Below are positions 63,068 to 64,000 of a DNA stretch of 64,000 nucleotides, in pieces. Where the stretch lies: positions 830,638 through 894,637 of the forward strand of contig CP166130.1 of NCBI GenBank assembly GCA_041228335.1, in the 5' to 3' direction. The translations under genes and the position numbers were made by a program. The notes under the pieces are model-generated. The model saw only the letters and a list, made by a program, of their open reading frames with translations. It made no database searches and was not told the origin of the DNA. The stretch comes from Alphaproteobacteria bacterium LSUCC0684 (GTDB taxonomy: Bacteria > Pseudomonadota > Alphaproteobacteria > Puniceispirillales > UBA1172). Every line of letters starts with the position of its first letter. The stretch's first letter is position 1.

Positions 63068-64000
63068 TTATCCCTGATTGCGGGGGGTTTGTGGCGGCGT
63101 GGTTGGAACAAAGGGAAATCGTTTACGCGCCTTTGTTGCGGTGGTGTTCGGATCAATCGCTCCACGAACATAGGCTCTGGTTGCGTCAAATGGCGGGGTG
63201 TAATCCCATGAAGGGAATACACCCTGTTTCATTGCCTCCTGCACGAATAACCGCATCTTTTGTGATGCCATCACACGCTCAGCAAGAGCCGTTTCGTCCC
63301 AGCGCGATGACACTTTAGCGCGCATCTCTCTGATGATGTGTGAAAATACCGTATCCTGCGCCAGATTGTGCTGCTCGTGCGGATCATCGGCCAAATCAAA
63401 AAGCATTTCCGGGTCGTCGCCACAGCGAACATATTTCATTTGCCGATGGCGACACATCAATGCCGGTGCATGCACACCCTCACCACAATATTCGAAAAAT
63501 ATCAGATCATCATCGCTGTCGGCGGCGGGCAGATCAAACAGGCTTTTGCCATCCACTGGTGCTACGAATTCATATTTGTTCTTGTTTGTTGCAATGTCGG
63601 TGAAAGTCGGCAGTAAATCGGCAAGCGTTGTCAGGGCGGTCTCACAATGTCCCTTCTTGATCTCTGGACCCATGGAAATCATCGGGACGCGGACAGACCC
63701 TTCATAGGGATTGAATTTATACCACATGCCGCGCTCACCAATCATGTCGCCATGATCGGAGATCACGAAGATATAGGTGTTGTCCATGAGATTGGTTCTT
63801 TCAAGTGTCTCAACGAGGCCACCAACCAGTGAGTCAAAATAGCTTGTCATGGCAAAATAGGCATGCCGTGCTGTTCGCAATTGGTCTTCAGTGATGTCGA
63901 ATTCATCCTGACGTATGGTCATGAAATAGCGTTGTGACCAGGGATCGCGTTCGGGGTAGGGGATATAGTCTACAGTTGGCATGGGGATCGCGTCGTGGTC
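63068..64000 (-). CDS. sulfatase, choline-sulfatase (BetC)-like, 5' end outside window
   Basis: The frame is open to the last base, so the N-terminal half with the formylglycine cysteine is missing. The visible 310 residues contain the late sulfatase metal motif ISDHGDMIGERGMWYKFNPYEGSVRVP and end with MKQGVFPSWDYTPPFDATRAYVRG, which matches the C-terminal domain of choline sulfatases. It would release choline and sulfate from choline-O-sulfate. Another sulfate-ester substrate remains possible. Confidence 0.82.
   Translation of the reverse strand, partial: DHDAIPMPTVDYIPYPERDPWSQRYFMTIRQDEFDITEDQLRTARHAYFAMTSYFDSLVGGLVETLERTNLMDNTYIFVISDHGDMIGERGMWYKFNPYEGSVRVPMISMGPEIKKGHCETALTTLADLLPTFTDIATNKNKYEFVAPVDGKSLFDLPAADSDDDLIFFEYCGEGVHAPALMCRHRQMKYVRCGDDPEMLFDLADDPHEQHNLAQDTVFSHIIREMRAKVSSRWDETALAERVMASQKMRLFVQEAMKQGVFPSWDYTPPFDATRAYVRGAIDPNTTATKARKRFPFVPTTPPQTPRNQG

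Overview
The window looks like chromosome of a heterotrophic alphaproteobacterium, probably marine. The pointers are an Entner-Doudoroff operon joined to a FrcK-like kinase, a Smo-type polyol ABC transporter with sorbitol and mannitol dehydrogenases, a CioAB-type bd oxidase with a DUF2474 mini-subunit, TRAP and oligopeptide transporters, and a choline-sulfatase-like gene. This is inferred from gene content only. No rRNA, clear tRNA, IS element or CRISPR array was seen.

Layout. (1) 1-9.7 kb: catabolic cluster with a four-gene flavin/iron-sulfur amine dehydrogenase, an alpha/beta hydrolase, a class III aminotransferase (minus strand), a maleate isomerase/Asp-Glu racemase-type enzyme behind 17-bp tandem repeats, an aldehyde dehydrogenase and a split ThDP decarboxylase resembling sulfopyruvate decarboxylase. 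(2) 9.8-17.2 kb: NsrR-like Rrf2 regulator facing a persulfide dioxygenase, a DUF442-sulfide:quinone reductase fusion, a SulP transporter and bd oxidase subunits I and II with a DUF2474 peptide. Two matching inverted repeats lie in the divergent promoter. (3) 17.4-34.3 kb: carbon core. glpK is followed on the minus strand by frcK-fructokinase-zwf-pgl-edd-eda. Divergently lie a LacI-family regulator, a polyol ABC transporter, SDR and mannitol-type dehydrogenases and xylulokinase. Polyols would enter, be oxidised to ketoses, be phosphorylated and flow into the Entner-Doudoroff pathway. Related palindromes around the regulator suggest coordinated control.

(4) 34.4-40.8 kb: GntR regulator with a FadR-like palindrome, an ABC importer with two different permeases, an FAA-family hydrolase and an MFS carrier. 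(5) 40.9-42.7 kb: visibly AT-rich accessory insert carrying a Shedu-type (DUF4263) nuclease, a candidate single-gene anti-phage defence, followed by debris. (6) 42.7-48.8 kb: TRAP transporter with a Tat-type receptor, then a 1-Cys peroxiredoxin, a LigB-type dioxygenase and a LysE exporter. (7) 49-54.8 kb: Lrp/AsnC regulator facing putA, then an M20 amidohydrolase and a DUF1028 protein. (8) 54.9-61.1 kb: oligopeptide ABC operon with a permease-ATPase fusion and a terminal GntR regulator. (9) 61.6-64 kb: aldehyde dehydrogenase convergent with a choline-sulfatase-like gene cut by the window end.

The strongest candidates for a second look are the regulated sulfide/bd-oxidase module, the racemase-dehydrogenase-ThDP-ALDH cluster of unknown substrate, and the Shedu insert. 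None can be called a new system from sequence reading alone.
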